A stretch of 64,000 bases of DNA from CAZNSX01 sp964575845 (GCA_964575845.1 CAZNSX010000003.1:372001-436000); one strand, 5' to 3'; positions 32,731-42,645 are shown, numbered from the stretch's first letter. Notes: generated by a model not told the origin, from the sequence alone. Translations and numbers: made by a program.

Positions 32731-33300
32731 ATGAAAGGTACCGCAAAGAGATTTTCACTTCCCCCCCATAAATCTCCCCTTCTCCGGGTGGCTGGAGGAA
32801 TGAAGGCTGAGAAGACGGGTGCCCTGTGGGGGTTTCTCTTCCTGCTGGGGTTTTCCGTTCTGTTCCTCCCCACCCGCGGGTGGGCGCAGGAGCTCAAGGT
32901 GCCCGAGGTCCTGGCTGGCATTCCTTCCGTGTTCGCCGTAACGGGGGAGGAGGCGAAGGCCCGGGTGAGGCGGCTTCACGGAAAGGAGATTCCCATGGCA
33001 GAAGCCGCCATGGCGCACTTCGCGCGTGAGGACGAAGCCGCCTTTCTGTGGGTCTCGGAAGCGCCTTCGCTTGAGGCGGCCACCGACCAGATGGAGCGGA
33101 TGGTCGAGAAGATAGCCCGAGGGCACTCCACCTTCCGCCAGTACTCTTCAAGAACGGTTGGGGGCAGGGAGGTTCACTTCGTCTATGGCCAGGGGCAGGC
33201 TCACTTTTTCTTCCAGGCCGGAAAGAGGAATGTCTGGGTGAGCGTCCCGGTGCACCTCAGGGAGGATGCCCTGAAGGAGATGCTCGAATTTTACCGGTAG
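32731..33300 (+). CDS. Hypothetical exported protein
   Basis: This protein has a signal peptide (GALWGFLFLLGFSVLFLP then TRGWAQ) followed by a compact domain of about 130 residues with KVPEVLAGIPSVFAVTGEEA, SRTVGGREVHFVYGQGQ and VWVSVPVHLREDALKEML. ATG 32731 has GGAG about 5 bases upstream and gives a long basic n-region; ATG 32800 would start exactly at the usual signal-peptide length but its GGAGG is only 1 base away. Family not recognised. It is 96 bases before the TPP enzyme gene. Confidence 0.65.
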   Translation: MKGTAKRFSLPPHKSPLLRVAGGMKAEKTGALWGFLFLLGFSVLFLPTRGWAQELKVPEVLAGIPSVFAVTGEEAKARVRRLHGKEIPMAEAAMAHFAREDEAAFLWVSEAPSLEAATDQMERMVEKIARGHSTFRQYSSRTVGGREVHFVYGQGQAHFFFQAGKRNVWVSVPVHLREDALKEMLEFYR

Positions 33301-33396
33301 GACTGCCATGAAAAAGAGAAGACTCAAGGTGAAGTTTCTGGTTAGGACCTTATCTTCCTGAGGGGATTACCCCCCTCTTGGTCGGAGGAATAGCCA

Positions 33397-35169
33397 ATGG
33401 TCAAGATGCGCACCTCCACTGCCATCGCGAAATTCCTGGAGCGGGCGGGAACTGAGTATTTCTTCGGTTACGTGGGCCACGGCAACTGGGCACTCCTCGA
33501 TGCCCTGGCCTCTGAGACGAAGATAAAGGGCATAAGGGCCAGGTGTGAGGATCACGCCATGCACATGGCCGATTGCTTCTATCGCATACGCAGGAGGGGG
33601 CCAATCCCCGTGGTGTGCGTAACGGGAGGGCCTGGCGCAACCAACATCGTGGGTCCTCTCGCGGAGGCCTTCTATGAGGATTCAGCAATGCTGGTTCTGG
33701 TTGGGGCCGGACCCTCCCAGTGGTTTGACCGGGGGGGAATCCAGGAGAGCTACCGCTACGGGCCGGAGGAGTGGGTCCAGATAGTGAAGCCCATCTCGAA
33801 GAAAGCCCTCATGGTGAACCGCCCCGATACCACCCTCGAGATGTTCGTCAGGGCCTATAAGACGGCCTGCACCGGGAGGCCCGGGCCCGTTGTGGTCCAG
33901 GTGCCCTTTGATATCCAGAATACTGAGACCGAGGTGCTTGAGATCCCGGACCCTCAGGAGTGGGCCATCTTCCATCCTCCGGGCCCTGACCCGAACGGGG
34001 TGAGTCGCGCGGCGGACCTCATCTCGGCGAGCAGGAGGCCCTTTGCGCTCGTGAGCACGGGGCTCCTCAACTCAAGAGCCTGGGGGGAACTTCTCAAGTT
34101 CTCCGAGAGCTTTCAGGTGCCGGTGGGGACAACCTTTGCGGGCAAGGGCGCCTTCCCCGAGGACCATCCCCTTTATGTGGGAATTCCGGGGCGCTTCGGA
34201 GATGAGCACGGGGTGAAGACGGCCCAGACCTGCGACCTCGTGATATCTATAGGGAACCGCTTCACCGACCTCACCACCGCGGCCTGGACCATCTATAACA
34301 TCCCTGAAAAGACCAAGCTCATCCATATTGACCTGGACCCTGAGGAAATAGCCAGGGTTTACCCGGTTGAAGTTGCTCTCGTCTCTGACCCTCACCTGGC
34401 TCTCAGGGCCCTCATAGATGAGCTTAAGGGAAGGGGCTTCAGGGGCGGGGCCGAAAGCTCCTGGCTGCCTCAGATAAACGCGTGGCGCAGGGAGTGGCGC
34501 GAGAGGGTGAAAGGCATGCGCGAATCTGATTCATCTCCGCTGCATTACGCGAGGCTCTACCATGAGGCGGGTGAGGCCATAAGGGAGGTGGACCCCGAGA
34601 CTTCGATCCTCATAGACACAGGCAGCAGCCTCTGCTTTGCCCCCTCTTTCCTGAAGGCACCTTCCCGTTTCATAAGCACAAACAACGACCATTTTATCCG
34701 CATGGGCTGGAGCATCCCGGGCCTCATCGGCGCAAGGCTGGCCAATCCCTCCCACCCGGCCATAGCCTTTGTGGGCGATGGCTCCTTCATGATGACGGGA
34801 ACGGCCCTCGCCACCGCGGTGGAATATGATATACCGGCTGTCTGGGTCATACTCAATAACCGCTCGGTCCAGTTTGAGAGGAGGATGAAGAATATCTACG
34901 GGAAGGAGGTCTTCTGCGACTACCGGATAGAGAGGACTGGCGAGCTCTGGAACCCCGATTTCATCAAGATGGCCGAGGCCCTCGGCGCCGAGGCCCTCAA
35001 GTTAAACAAGCCAGAAGACATAAAGCCCACTCTCAAGCGAGCGCTTGAGGCCGGAAGGCCCTTCCTCGTGGATGGAGAGATAGATATAAATATCGAGCCC
35101 TATAATCCCGTCTCCTTTGCGTATACGGCCGACTTCTTTGACCGTGGACTCAAGAAGCCTCCCTTTTAA
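33397..35169 (+). CDS. Thiamine-diphosphate-dependent enzyme (acetolactate synthase/decarboxylase family)
   Basis: The 590-residue protein has the three-domain layout of POX/AHAS enzymes. The N-terminal PYR domain holds the activating Glu (E51, RCEDHAMHMAD) and VTGGPGATN. The middle domain has the GIPGRFGDEHG and LVISIGNRF region, and the C-terminal PP domain carries the ThDP-magnesium motif GDGSFMMTG...ILNN at about 459-489. It should decarboxylate a 2-keto acid or condense keto acids; the substrate is unknown. The ATG has GGAGG 9 bases upstream. A second such enzyme lies at 53.8 kb. Confidence 0.88.
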   Translation: MVKMRTSTAIAKFLERAGTEYFFGYVGHGNWALLDALASETKIKGIRARCEDHAMHMADCFYRIRRRGPIPVVCVTGGPGATNIVGPLAEAFYEDSAMLVLVGAGPSQWFDRGGIQESYRYGPEEWVQIVKPISKKALMVNRPDTTLEMFVRAYKTACTGRPGPVVVQVPFDIQNTETEVLEIPDPQEWAIFHPPGPDPNGVSRAADLISASRRPFALVSTGLLNSRAWGELLKFSESFQVPVGTTFAGKGAFPEDHPLYVGIPGRFGDEHGVKTAQTCDLVISIGNRFTDLTTAAWTIYNIPEKTKLIHIDLDPEEIARVYPVEVALVSDPHLALRALIDELKGRGFRGGAESSWLPQINAWRREWRERVKGMRESDSSPLHYARLYHEAGEAIREVDPETSILIDTGSSLCFAPSFLKAPSRFISTNNDHFIRMGWSIPGLIGARLANPSHPAIAFVGDGSFMMTGTALATAVEYDIPAVWVILNNRSVQFERRMKNIYGKEVFCDYRIERTGELWNPDFIKMAEALGAEALKLNKPEDIKPTLKRALEAGRPFLVDGEIDINIEPYNPVSFAYTADFFDRGLKKPPF

Positions 35170-35209
35170 GAAGGGTTTCTCCAAGAAAAAAAGCCGGAAC
35201 AAGCCTGGA

Positions 35210-35359
35210 ATGAGATGTCATGCAAAGGCGAGGGTTACGCAGATTATGAATTTATTGAAACTGCCTACTGAGATGCAAGCGCTTCTCGCAGGGCTGGATG
35301 ACCCGAAAGAGATTCGGAAAGATTCTGAGAGGAGGCTGCGTGTACGGCTGAGTTCTTAA
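35210..35359 (+). pseudogene. Remnant of HTH protein linked to recombinase modules
   Basis: A 49-residue open piece reads KARVTQIMNLLKLPTEMQA, then LLAGLDDPKEIRKDSERRLR. This is the C-terminal pattern of helix-turn-helix proteins usually found beside serine recombinases in integrated elements. The N-terminal half is absent. It marks the left edge of a decayed zone. Confidence 0.5.
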
Positions 35360-35464
35360 TAACAGATTTCCGTGGCAGCTATCAAAGCGACTGATGTTTT
35401 GACCAGGCCATGGAATTCCTGCCTATTTGCCATTTCAGTTCCCGTGGCAATCACGTGAGCAGAA

Positions 35465-35836
35465 CTATTTGGCCGTCAATTTTCCCGTCATCCAAGTGGC
35501 GGTGAATATAAGAATATAGGGCAGCCAGGTGCCGAGGAGACTGCGAAACATTTCGAGACTTCTATTGATCGCCAAGGCAACGAGAAAAAAATCAACAACT
35601 ATCACGAAGGCGATTAAAATCGCTGCCGTGGTGAAAGGGCTTGTGTAGTTGAATTTCCTGAAGTATATGAGAGAAACTAAGACGAAATAGATTGGTGCTG
35701 CTATGACGTGCATGATCAGAGCAGTCCTAAGATTGGTCACAGCCATGCCGATGCCTATAGTCGCCCCGCAGGCAGCCCAGCCAGTGAAGGCAAACAAGAG
35801 TACGATGACGATTTGTTTTGCGGTTAGTCCTGCCAT
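35465..35836 (-). CDS. Hypothetical four-helix membrane protein
   Basis: The 123-residue product has four hydrophobic segments: IVIVLLFAFTGWAACGATI, ALIMHVIAAPIYFVLVSLIY, AAILIAFVIVVDFFLVALAI and WLPYILIFTATWMTG. Loops are short and polar. The ATG has AGGGGA 5 bases upstream. It follows a smaller membrane protein gene by 22 bases on the same strand. I do not recognise a family. Confidence 0.65.
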   Translation of the reverse strand: MAGLTAKQIVIVLLFAFTGWAACGATIGIGMAVTNLRTALIMHVIAAPIYFVLVSLIYFRKFNYTSPFTTAAILIAFVIVVDFFLVALAINRSLEMFRSLLGTWLPYILIFTATWMTGKLTAK

Positions 35837-35858
35837 TTCGTTCCCCTACCTTACAGTC

Positions 35859-36101
35859 TTATCCGTTCATGCCCCTCGATCCAGCCAAACACATCAGCTT
35901 GAGGCTTATGACTTCGAAAAACATATAATAAATCCCCAGGAAAAATCTTTGAAACGCTCCAAAAATCGAATGTGGCGAGGCTGACTCTTGAGTCTCACTG
36001 ACAAACATAAACAGAACAAAGGCCACTATTCCATGGGCCTGAATTATTAAGGAAAAGACACGGTAGCTGCGCCTTTGTTCATCCTTTCTGATTGCAAGCA
36101 A
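35859..36101 (-). CDS. Small membrane protein, possibly 5'-truncated
   Basis: This 80-residue frame has one or two hydrophobic stretches (SLIIQAHGIVAFVLFMFV and FFLGIYYMFFEVISLKLM). The only in-frame start is TTG 36101 without a clear ribosome binding site, and the frame stays open for another 14 codons upstream with no start. The N-terminus may have been lost when the neighbouring glycosyltransferase was truncated. Confidence 0.4.
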   Translation of the reverse strand: MLAIRKDEQRRSYRVFSLIIQAHGIVAFVLFMFVSETQESASPHSIFGAFQRFFLGIYYMFFEVISLKLMCLAGSRGMNG

Positions 36102-36190
36102 ATAAAGAATGGAACAAGGAACACAGCAATGTTCCGATTGCGCTTATCGCATTGGCCATCTGTCCTGACAAGGTTCCACCCGCATGGATG

Positions 36191-36616
36191 CTAAATGCGG
36201 GAGCCCTTCCCTATGCGCTCTTCCAAGGTCTCGGCTATCGTCTCGAGGCGCTTCTGCCAGCTATTTTCCCGGGCAAAAGAGACGCGCTGGGAGCGTCGCC
36301 TAGGGTCATCTTCCTCGAGTGCCAGCTTAATCTTGTGACAGAACTCTTCAGCCCCCTCGGCCACATAGAGAAAGTCTCTAAAACGCAAGAGGTCTCCCAG
36401 GGCCGTTGCCACCACGGGCTTTCCCATGGCCATATACTCATAGAACTTGAGGGGCGAGACGCCCGCCGTGAAGGCACTGACCCTATAGGGGATGAGGCAT
36501 AGGTCAGCCGCCTTGATGTAGCGGGGAACCACCCTGGCGGTTCGCAGGAGAGCCCGCCCTATGGGGATCTTCTCCGATCGCACCAGTATGGAGAGAATTC
36601 TCTTATCCTTGTTCAC
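36191..36616 (-). pseudogene. C-terminal fragment of a family 1-type glycosyltransferase
   Basis: About 140 residues match the C-terminal donor-binding domain of a GT4-like glycosyltransferase: RYIKAADLCLIPYR, then SPLKFYEYMAMGKPVVAT (with the E-x7-E-like acidic region), and a final helix. The acceptor-binding half is missing, and upstream DNA shows no continuation in any frame. It is probably a remnant of a polysaccharide cluster together with the nearby flippase. Confidence 0.7.
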
Positions 36617-36898
36617 CTACTAAAACCTGAGACAGGGTGTAGCCACACCTTTCCCACTGACGGAAAACTCTTGACGTTCCCCGTCCTCTCTTTCAATTCA
36701 AATCCTCTGCACATCACTTTCACGCTCATGGTTAGCTCCATCCGAAGGAGCGACCCCCATAATCCATGGGTAATTTTCATTCATTGGGCCTGCCTCTGGT
36801 TGCGATAAAGTGTACTACAACTTGGAAAATGATCCCTCGGGGGCAAACTTGGGCATGTTAGGACCACCTCGAGAGCGACCCTGGCCATTGAATGGCCC

Positions 36899-38368
36899 TC
36901 AATTCCCGGGAAGTTTTTCTCGCTCCAGCCCAATCCTTTCTCTCCCCCGGCCAAATAACTCCGAGCGAAGTTCCCCCAGACGCCGATAACCATATAGACT
37001 AATGGCACCCACTAATCCTGCCATAAAAATAGCCTTGATGCTGACAGCCAGCAGGGAGCTTCTGACGAGGAAGATGCTGAGAAAAAAAAGACCATAGGCA
37101 ATAGCTGTAAACCGCTGATTTAAAGGCAAAGGGTAAGTTTTCTCGGCCAAGATATGCATGAAAAGGAATACAGCCACATAACCTAAGAGAAAAGCGACTG
37201 CCGCGCCCATCAGACCATAAGCGGGGATGAGAGTCAGACTCAAAATTATATTCAGAGCTCCTCCAAGGCCAAAGGCCAGGGTGGAGTATATGGGTTTTTC
37301 TGCAATGAGGATACCTAGCCCAACAAACTCGGTGGCTAATGCCCTTAACAGCATGCCAGCCACCAGAAACGCTACCAGGGGAGCGCCATCCAGATATTGC
37401 CCTGTGGCAAACGTGCCGATAATGGACCGGGCCAGAAGGCTAACGACGAGACCAGCAGCCAACATGAAAACTATGAAATCCTTGAAGACACTGGCGAACT
37501 GCTCCCTGGCCCCTTTCTCCTCCTTATGAGCGAAGACAAAGGGGAGCCACGCTTGCCTAAATGAAAAGATCAGAACGTTCACCGCTAGACTAACTTTATG
37601 AGCCACCCCATACACTGCCACCAAGCTGGGACCATGGAAAATCTGAAGAAAGTATTTATTGATATGTGCGAAAGCAATGAGCATGAGAGCGGGAAGTATA
37701 AGGGGTACGCTGAAGGCGAGCATTTTCCTGAAGCAGAATGAGGAAAAACGAAGGGCCAGGCGGTGCCGAAGTAGAAAAAGGCAAGAAAGGTCACAGAGCC
37801 CCTCGGCCAAGAGCCTTGCCCAAAAAAGGGCGGCAAGACCGAGGGAAAGGTAACGAGCAAAAAAAATGGTAAATAGGAGTGTGAGGGCCAGCGCCGAGAG
37901 CGTGGTGGCAACCGAGAGAAAAGCCTGCCTCTCCAGGCGATAGAGCCACAAAACCACCGTCAGGACCGCGGTGCCGGGTATGGTTAAAAAGGCTATCCTC
38001 AAAGCGCCGATGGCTTCATAGTTCATTCGGAAGACACTGCTCAGCCATGGCGCGAGGACCACAAGAGCAAGAGATGTGAGCAGGGAGAAAGCTAAAGATC
38101 CAGCCAAGCAGGTGGAAACAATGGTGCGCTTATAATCGGCGTCACCTTCATAATAGTATCTAGCCAGGGCTGATTCCAGATTTAGCCCCGCAAATGCCAT
38201 AGAAATAATTACGGTAACACTTATCAGTTCAATAAGGCCGTATTCCCCGGGGGTATAAATCCGCGTCAAGAGCGGCACTAAGACCATATAGAGCAGCACC
38301 GAGAGGGAGTTGCCCAGTCCATAGACGGCCGTATCTTTAGCCAGGCCGGAGAGACCCGCTCCTCTCAT
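36899..38368 (-). CDS. Wzx/MATE-like polysaccharide flippase
   Basis: The 489-residue integral membrane protein has about 14 hydrophobic segments. The N-terminal KDTAVYGLGNSLSVLLYMVL and TRIYTPGEYGLIELIS are hallmarks of O-antigen/oligosaccharide flippases, which move lipid-linked sugars across the inner membrane. The Lys/Arg-rich C-terminus (RLGELRSELFGRGRERIG) is cytoplasmic. ATG 38368 has GAGAGG about 12 bases upstream; ATG 38410 is possible. No intact glycosyltransferase accompanies it here, so this is the surviving member of a broken surface-polysaccharide locus. Confidence 0.85.
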   Translation of the reverse strand: MRGAGLSGLAKDTAVYGLGNSLSVLLYMVLVPLLTRIYTPGEYGLIELISVTVIISMAFAGLNLESALARYYYEGDADYKRTIVSTCLAGSLAFSLLTSLALVVLAPWLSSVFRMNYEAIGALRIAFLTIPGTAVLTVVLWLYRLERQAFLSVATTLSALALTLLFTIFFARYLSLGLAALFWARLLAEGLCDLSCLFLLRHRLALRFSSFCFRKMLAFSVPLILPALMLIAFAHINKYFLQIFHGPSLVAVYGVAHKVSLAVNVLIFSFRQAWLPFVFAHKEEKGAREQFASVFKDFIVFMLAAGLVVSLLARSIIGTFATGQYLDGAPLVAFLVAGMLLRALATEFVGLGILIAEKPIYSTLAFGLGGALNIILSLTLIPAYGLMGAAVAFLLGYVAVFLFMHILAEKTYPLPLNQRFTAIAYGLFFLSIFLVRSSLLAVSIKAIFMAGLVGAISLYGYRRLGELRSELFGRGRERIGLEREKLPGN

Positions 38369-38410
38369 TCCTTGGCTTCCTCTCCTGCCATGACCTTTGT
38401 CATCGCCCAT

Positions 38411-39134
38411 CTCCCGCTGGGGAAAAATTGAGGTATTCAGATAAACGCCTAGGCTTCACTCTGGGGCTCAGGCCGCCCGCATTTTCACCCCTTTCGCTAA
38501 CCCCCCGATTGGTCCCAAGACATGCTTCTGCTCCCCTAGAGCAGGAGAGCGGGCGAGTTCTCGGCCCCCGCTCTGCCTCGGGAAAATCCCCCGGGCGGTA
38601 GCCGCAGAAAAGAGTAACACTCCCGGAGGTGGAGGGGAATGGGAAAGTTAATTTCGGTGGAAATGCCCCAAGCGTCATGCTGGGCCCGAAGCTCGCGGCG
38701 CCTATCGGCCCGGATGACATACTGACTGAGGATTTGGGTGCTTCCGGGCTCAATCGAAGGGAGGCTGTCCCGGCCCAAAAGGCCCGCTTCAGCGAAGCGC
38801 CCTATTTTGCTGGGGCTTCCGGGCGGGAGAAAGACCCCTTAATGGCATGGAAGGCAAACACATAAAAAGGGCATTCACTTCCCCCGGCCTTCGGAGCGGT
38901 GATGACCGCCAAGCCTCGGTAGGCGATCACCCCTTGGAAAAGGCCGACGCAAAATAAGGCCTTGAGTGCGGCCTCAGCCGGTTAGGGCCAGTTGACGAAG
39001 GTTTTCGAAGACCTTTTTGATCTCGGCCGTCGGCGTCAAGCAGAGAGTTCGATACGTGTCAACGAAGAGCTCGCGGCATCGGCGAGTCCCGTGTTCTTAA
39101 TCCTCTTCGACACCTTTTTCCATAAGGGTGGGGA
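38411..39134. other. Long gap without a supported gene
   Basis: No recognisable gene or RNA is visible. Several frames stay open for 70-115 codons on both strands but give low-complexity Pro/Ser/Gly/Arg peptides without ribosome binding sites. An imperfect inverted repeat (GGTGAT at about 38900 with ATCACC about 25 bases on) may form a hairpin. Confidence 0.45.
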
Positions 39135-39665
39135 TCAACGTGCCTTGTCCATTATCATCTTGCATGGTCCTGTGCCTTTGACCAGGCCCAGGTCGCTTGT
39201 GTATTCGATCCCATGGCGTCTTGTCGATGTGATATCGCTCTGGTTCCCGATGCCGAGGCAGAGCTTCTCCTGGACATCCTTTGGAACCCCCATGTCATCC
39301 CAAACCGTCACCCACGGGCAGTGCTGGAGCTCATACTCGACGCGGACCTTCCCGTCTTCCTTCTGGATGACCCTCTCGTTTCCGTGCCTGGCCACCTCCA
39401 GGACGCCATTGAAATCGCGCAGACAGGTCCTGAAGTTCCTGGGGTCATTGCGGTCAAGTCCCCGCTCATCGAGCATCCTGTCCACGTTCTCCGCCACCCT
39501 CTCTCCTCTGGCGGTGCCGACCGCCTTCAGAACGTCGAAGACCTCATCTCCATACCTATCCCTGAAGGCAAGCATCAACCTCGTGATGAACCAAACCTTA
39601 TCAGCGTTGGCTCTATTCAGTTTCTCCGACGCCATCTCTTTCGTGAATTCCTGCGCTTCGTTCAT
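39135..39665 (-). CDS. L-2-amino-thiazoline-4-carboxylate hydrolase-like protein
   Basis: This 176-residue protein resembles the ATC hydrolase family (PF14196). It has a helical N-terminus ending in FRDRYGDEVFDVLKAVG, then the core YELQHCPWVTVWDDMG with C116, C136 (EKLCLGIG) and C168 (KGTGPCKMI), the Cys pattern expected for the family. In Pseudomonas ATC hydrolase opens the thiazoline ring to a carbamoyl-cysteine, which an M20 amidohydrolase completes; M20 genes lie just upstream here. ATG 39665 follows AAGGAG by 9 bases. It is the last gene of the 13-kb minus-strand cluster. Substrate inference is weak; family match is fair. Confidence 0.6.
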   Translation of the reverse strand: MNEAQEFTKEMASEKLNRANADKVWFITRLMLAFRDRYGDEVFDVLKAVGTARGERVAENVDRMLDERGLDRNDPRNFRTCLRDFNGVLEVARHGNERVIQKEDGKVRVEYELQHCPWVTVWDDMGVPKDVQEKLCLGIGNQSDITSTRRHGIEYTSDLGLVKGTGPCKMIMDKAR

Positions 39666-39818
39666 GATAATCGGCTCCTTTTCATATCTCACTCCCCTCA
39701 GAGAACCACTCTTAATATTCCGCGCCTCCCCCGAAAAGAAAGGCGATTCACTGTCCGGAAATGACCCGCCGTGCCACTATCTTAAAGACCTGTGAGCCAT
39801 CCTGTATGCATTCTTCTC

Positions 39819-41114
39819 CTAAAATGAGGTGTCGTACTCACCCGCCTGCCGCGGAAGTCTGTAATATGGCCTCACCTCGTCCCGGGTCTTGGTCAGGATG
39901 TCGAGCCCGGCGAGGGCATAGATCTTGGTGCAATCCACGACCTCACTGATAAGAACCCGCTCGGGAGGCGTGAAGGTCCAAGTCCCTCCCTTGAGCCCCC
40001 CCGGCCCGCAGATGGCGGTCGTCACACCCCTCATGTACTGAACCCAGCCCGCGTCGGTGCCGCCGTGTTTGAACATGAGCTCGGGCTCATCGCCCCGGAC
40101 CTCCACATGCGCTTTCCTGACCGCCTGCACCACGTACTCCTTGAGCGAGACCTCGAACTCGGGCATAGTCGGCCACTGCGGATTGTGCGGCAGGAGGGTG
40201 GCCTTGTAATTGGGAACCGTGGCCCTGAGCCCATCTAGAACCCTGTTCAGGTCCCCCATGATCGACTCCAGCGTCGCCCCCGGCGGCATTCGGATGCACA
40301 TGTTGAGAGCCACCCCGTCCATGAAGAGTCCTGTCTTGTACTCATAGCCTCCGCAGATGTAAGAGATGTTCCACCTGGGGGGGAGTATCTCCTTGTACTT
40401 CTTCTCGTCGTAGGTGAAGTTCATCCCGCCTATAGCGTCTATCGTCCTTGCGAGCATGGGGGCAGCGTGGATGCCCAAGGAAGGATTTCCGATATGGGTC
40501 GGCTTACCCTTCAGCCTGATGCTGAAGTCCGTGATGCCCACGTGCATCGGGGCTATCCTCAGGTCGCTCGGCTCCCCCAAGATCATCACGTCGGGCACGA
40601 CCCCGGCTTCCATGAGAAAGCGCGTGCCCAAGCCGTACTCCATCTCGCCTATAACGCCCGCGAATATCACGTCGCCCTTGAGCTTCACCCCGGCGTCGCG
40701 GAGGGCCTTTATCGCATAGACGGAAGCCGCCACCGAGGCCTTCATGTTTATTGTCCCGACCCCGTAGATGAAGCCGTCATCGTCAATCCTGCCGCTTAAG
40801 GGGTCTTCCCCTATCTCATCGTATCCGGGGGGGATGGGCTCGGTGTCGAGGTGGCCGTTGTACATGAGGGTGGGGCCCTCTCCCGTGCCCTTGAGGCGGA
40901 AGACTACGTTCGGACGGCCCGGCGCGGGGACGTTGTAGCCCCTCACCTCCAAGAGCTCCACCTCGAAGCCCAGCCTCTCGCATTCGCGCGCGAGGAAGAG
41001 GGCCACCGGTGTCTCGTTCCCGGTGATGCTCTCTATTTTGACGAGCTCGCTCGTGAGACTCACGACTCCCTCTTCATCGACCGCGGCCAGAACCTCCTTC
41101 TTGAGATCTTGCAT
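39819..41114 (-). CDS. M20-family ArgE/DapE-like protein with degenerate zinc site (paralogue 1)
   Basis: A 431-residue protein with the M20 catalytic and dimerisation domains. H88 and D90 (NGHLDTEP), E181 (GEPSD) and the dimerisation His207 are kept. The bridging Asp of the usual DMK is Asn123 (INMK); the usual DEE reads GEM at 156-158 in a gap-free alignment; and the last metal His is replaced by F381 (TFTPPE). This removes most ligands of one metal. Two close paralogues share the same changes. ATG 41114 has GGGGTG upstream; the longer open frame extends into the intergenic region. It may hydrolyse an amide with one metal, or bind rather than cleave. Confidence 0.85.
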   Translation of the reverse strand: MQDLKKEVLAAVDEEGVVSLTSELVKIESITGNETPVALFLARECERLGFEVELLEVRGYNVPAPGRPNVVFRLKGTGEGPTLMYNGHLDTEPIPPGYDEIGEDPLSGRIDDDGFIYGVGTINMKASVAASVYAIKALRDAGVKLKGDVIFAGVIGEMEYGLGTRFLMEAGVVPDVMILGEPSDLRIAPMHVGITDFSIRLKGKPTHIGNPSLGIHAAPMLARTIDAIGGMNFTYDEKKYKEILPPRWNISYICGGYEYKTGLFMDGVALNMCIRMPPGATLESIMGDLNRVLDGLRATVPNYKATLLPHNPQWPTMPEFEVSLKEYVVQAVRKAHVEVRGDEPELMFKHGGTDAGWVQYMRGVTTAICGPGGLKGGTWTFTPPERVLISEVVDCTKIYALAGLDILTKTRDEVRPYYRLPRQAGEYDTSF

Positions 41115-41175
41115 TTCTTCACCCCCGTTTAACCGTCCACATTCAAGACATCTTGGTCCATCGCGCTCCCGGCCC

Positions 41176-42603
41176 TCAATCCGACGCCGCGAAATCGTGG
41201 AGCATTGCTGCGACCCACTTAGCACCCTCACGCATCCCCTCCACCGCAATGTATTCATTCGCGCTGTGGATGTTCCCCCCGTGGCAGAGGCCGCAGAGTG
41301 TTATGGGGAGGTTCAGGGGCGGGCGATTGAAAAGGTAGAGTGGTCCCACCGCGGGATGCGTCGGCCAGACGATGGCTTCCTTCTTGAACCTCCCTGTGGC
41401 GCGAATCTCGGCTTTAACCAAGGGCGAGTCTGAGGGGGTTCTCGACCATGGATAGGAGGAAAGCACGCGGAAGTCCGCGTGGCCGAAGCCCATCTTCTTG
41501 AGGTGCCTCCGGATCTTCTTCTCCGCGTCCTCGGGGGTCATGTCGGGCACTATCCTCACGTCCAGCTTCGCCACTCCACCCCAGGGCAGATTCGTCTTGA
41601 CGAAGGGCCCCGTGTAGCCCCCGATGATCCCGTCAATGTTTATGAGGGGGTCCATTATGTAATCCTTGACGTAGCTCTTCGCGGGCTTTCCACGCTTGAA
41701 CTTCCTGACTCCCCAGGCCTTCTTAAGGGATTTCTCGTCGAAGGTCCTTCTTATCTTCGCGACCTCCCTCTTCTCGGAGGCGTCCATGGGTCTCACTTTG
41801 TCGAAGAATCCCTCAACGAGGACGTTTCCGTCCTCATCGAGCATGCTTCGGAGCGCGGCCACCAGATGACATATCGGCGGGTCGACCCACTTGATGTCCG
41901 CCGCGAAGAGCGCCCTCTCCGCAGGGCCACCCCAATCGCCCCCCTTGACCTCGAGCTCGCACATGAGGATGCCCTTCATGCCCCGGTGGATGAGGTGCCT
42001 TCCCACCTCATCCACCGTCGCGCTGTGGAAGTGGGCGGCGTCGGCATTCCTCAGCTCCTTCATGAAGGCATCGCGGAAGCGCCAGAAGTTGGGACTACCG
42101 AGCTCCTCTTCGCCCTCGATGGCGAAGATTATGTTCACCGGTACGTCGCCGACGGCCCTCATCATGGATTCGACCGCCTTGACGAACGCGATGAATGGGC
42201 CCTTCTGATTCCTGGCACCCCGGCCGACCACCACGGGGCCGAACATCTTCGGCGTGCCAGCCTTCTTGGCATCCACGACCTCGGCGTCGAAGGGCGGCGT
42301 TATCCACTTCTCACCCACGACGGGCATGACGTCGTACATCCCGTACATGATAAAGGTCTTGGCCTTCGGGTTCTTGGAGTCGAGCCTCCCGTAGACGACC
42401 GGGTTCCCATTCTTGAGGGGGACGAGCTCCGCCTTCTGCGCGCCGCACGCCCTGATGAAGTCAAGGGTCATCTCCGCACATTCCAGCACCCCGCCTCCCT
42501 CCTCGAGGGAGATGCTCGGCTGCCTGATGTAGTCCCTGAGTGCCCTTATGTGCCCCTCGAAGTCTTTATCTATTTGCCTGAAAATTTTCTCGAGGTTTTC
42601 CAT
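41176..42603 (-). CDS. M20-family dipeptidase-like protein with altered zinc site
   Basis: This 475-residue protein belongs to the CNDP/PepV-like branch. The usual YGHYDVQP reads YGMYDVMP, so the first metal His is Met89 while D91 remains. The bridging Asp is Asn132 (ARNQKG). The EEE motif at 165-167 and the late His446 (NIHSANEY) are kept, but the usual SD ligand reads HSA (193-195). The losses therefore fall mainly on the other metal from those in the three neighbouring paralogues. ATG 42603 has GGGGAGG about 7 bases upstream. It sits between two of the ArgE-like genes in one co-directional run. Confidence 0.85.
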   Translation of the reverse strand: MENLEKIFRQIDKDFEGHIRALRDYIRQPSISLEEGGGVLECAEMTLDFIRACGAQKAELVPLKNGNPVVYGRLDSKNPKAKTFIMYGMYDVMPVVGEKWITPPFDAEVVDAKKAGTPKMFGPVVVGRGARNQKGPFIAFVKAVESMMRAVGDVPVNIIFAIEGEEELGSPNFWRFRDAFMKELRNADAAHFHSATVDEVGRHLIHRGMKGILMCELEVKGGDWGGPAERALFAADIKWVDPPICHLVAALRSMLDEDGNVLVEGFFDKVRPMDASEKREVAKIRRTFDEKSLKKAWGVRKFKRGKPAKSYVKDYIMDPLINIDGIIGGYTGPFVKTNLPWGGVAKLDVRIVPDMTPEDAEKKIRRHLKKMGFGHADFRVLSSYPWSRTPSDSPLVKAEIRATGRFKKEAIVWPTHPAVGPLYLFNRPPLNLPITLCGLCHGGNIHSANEYIAVEGMREGAKWVAAMLHDFAASD

Positions 42604-42645
42604 ATGACCTCCCCCGCCGTCCTTAGCTTTTCGCGTCGGTCATAA

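Noticed and set aside
38411..38990. Several 70-115-codon frames between the flippase and ATC-hydrolase-like genes
   Set aside because: No ribosome binding sites, odd amino-acid composition and mutual overlap on both strands.
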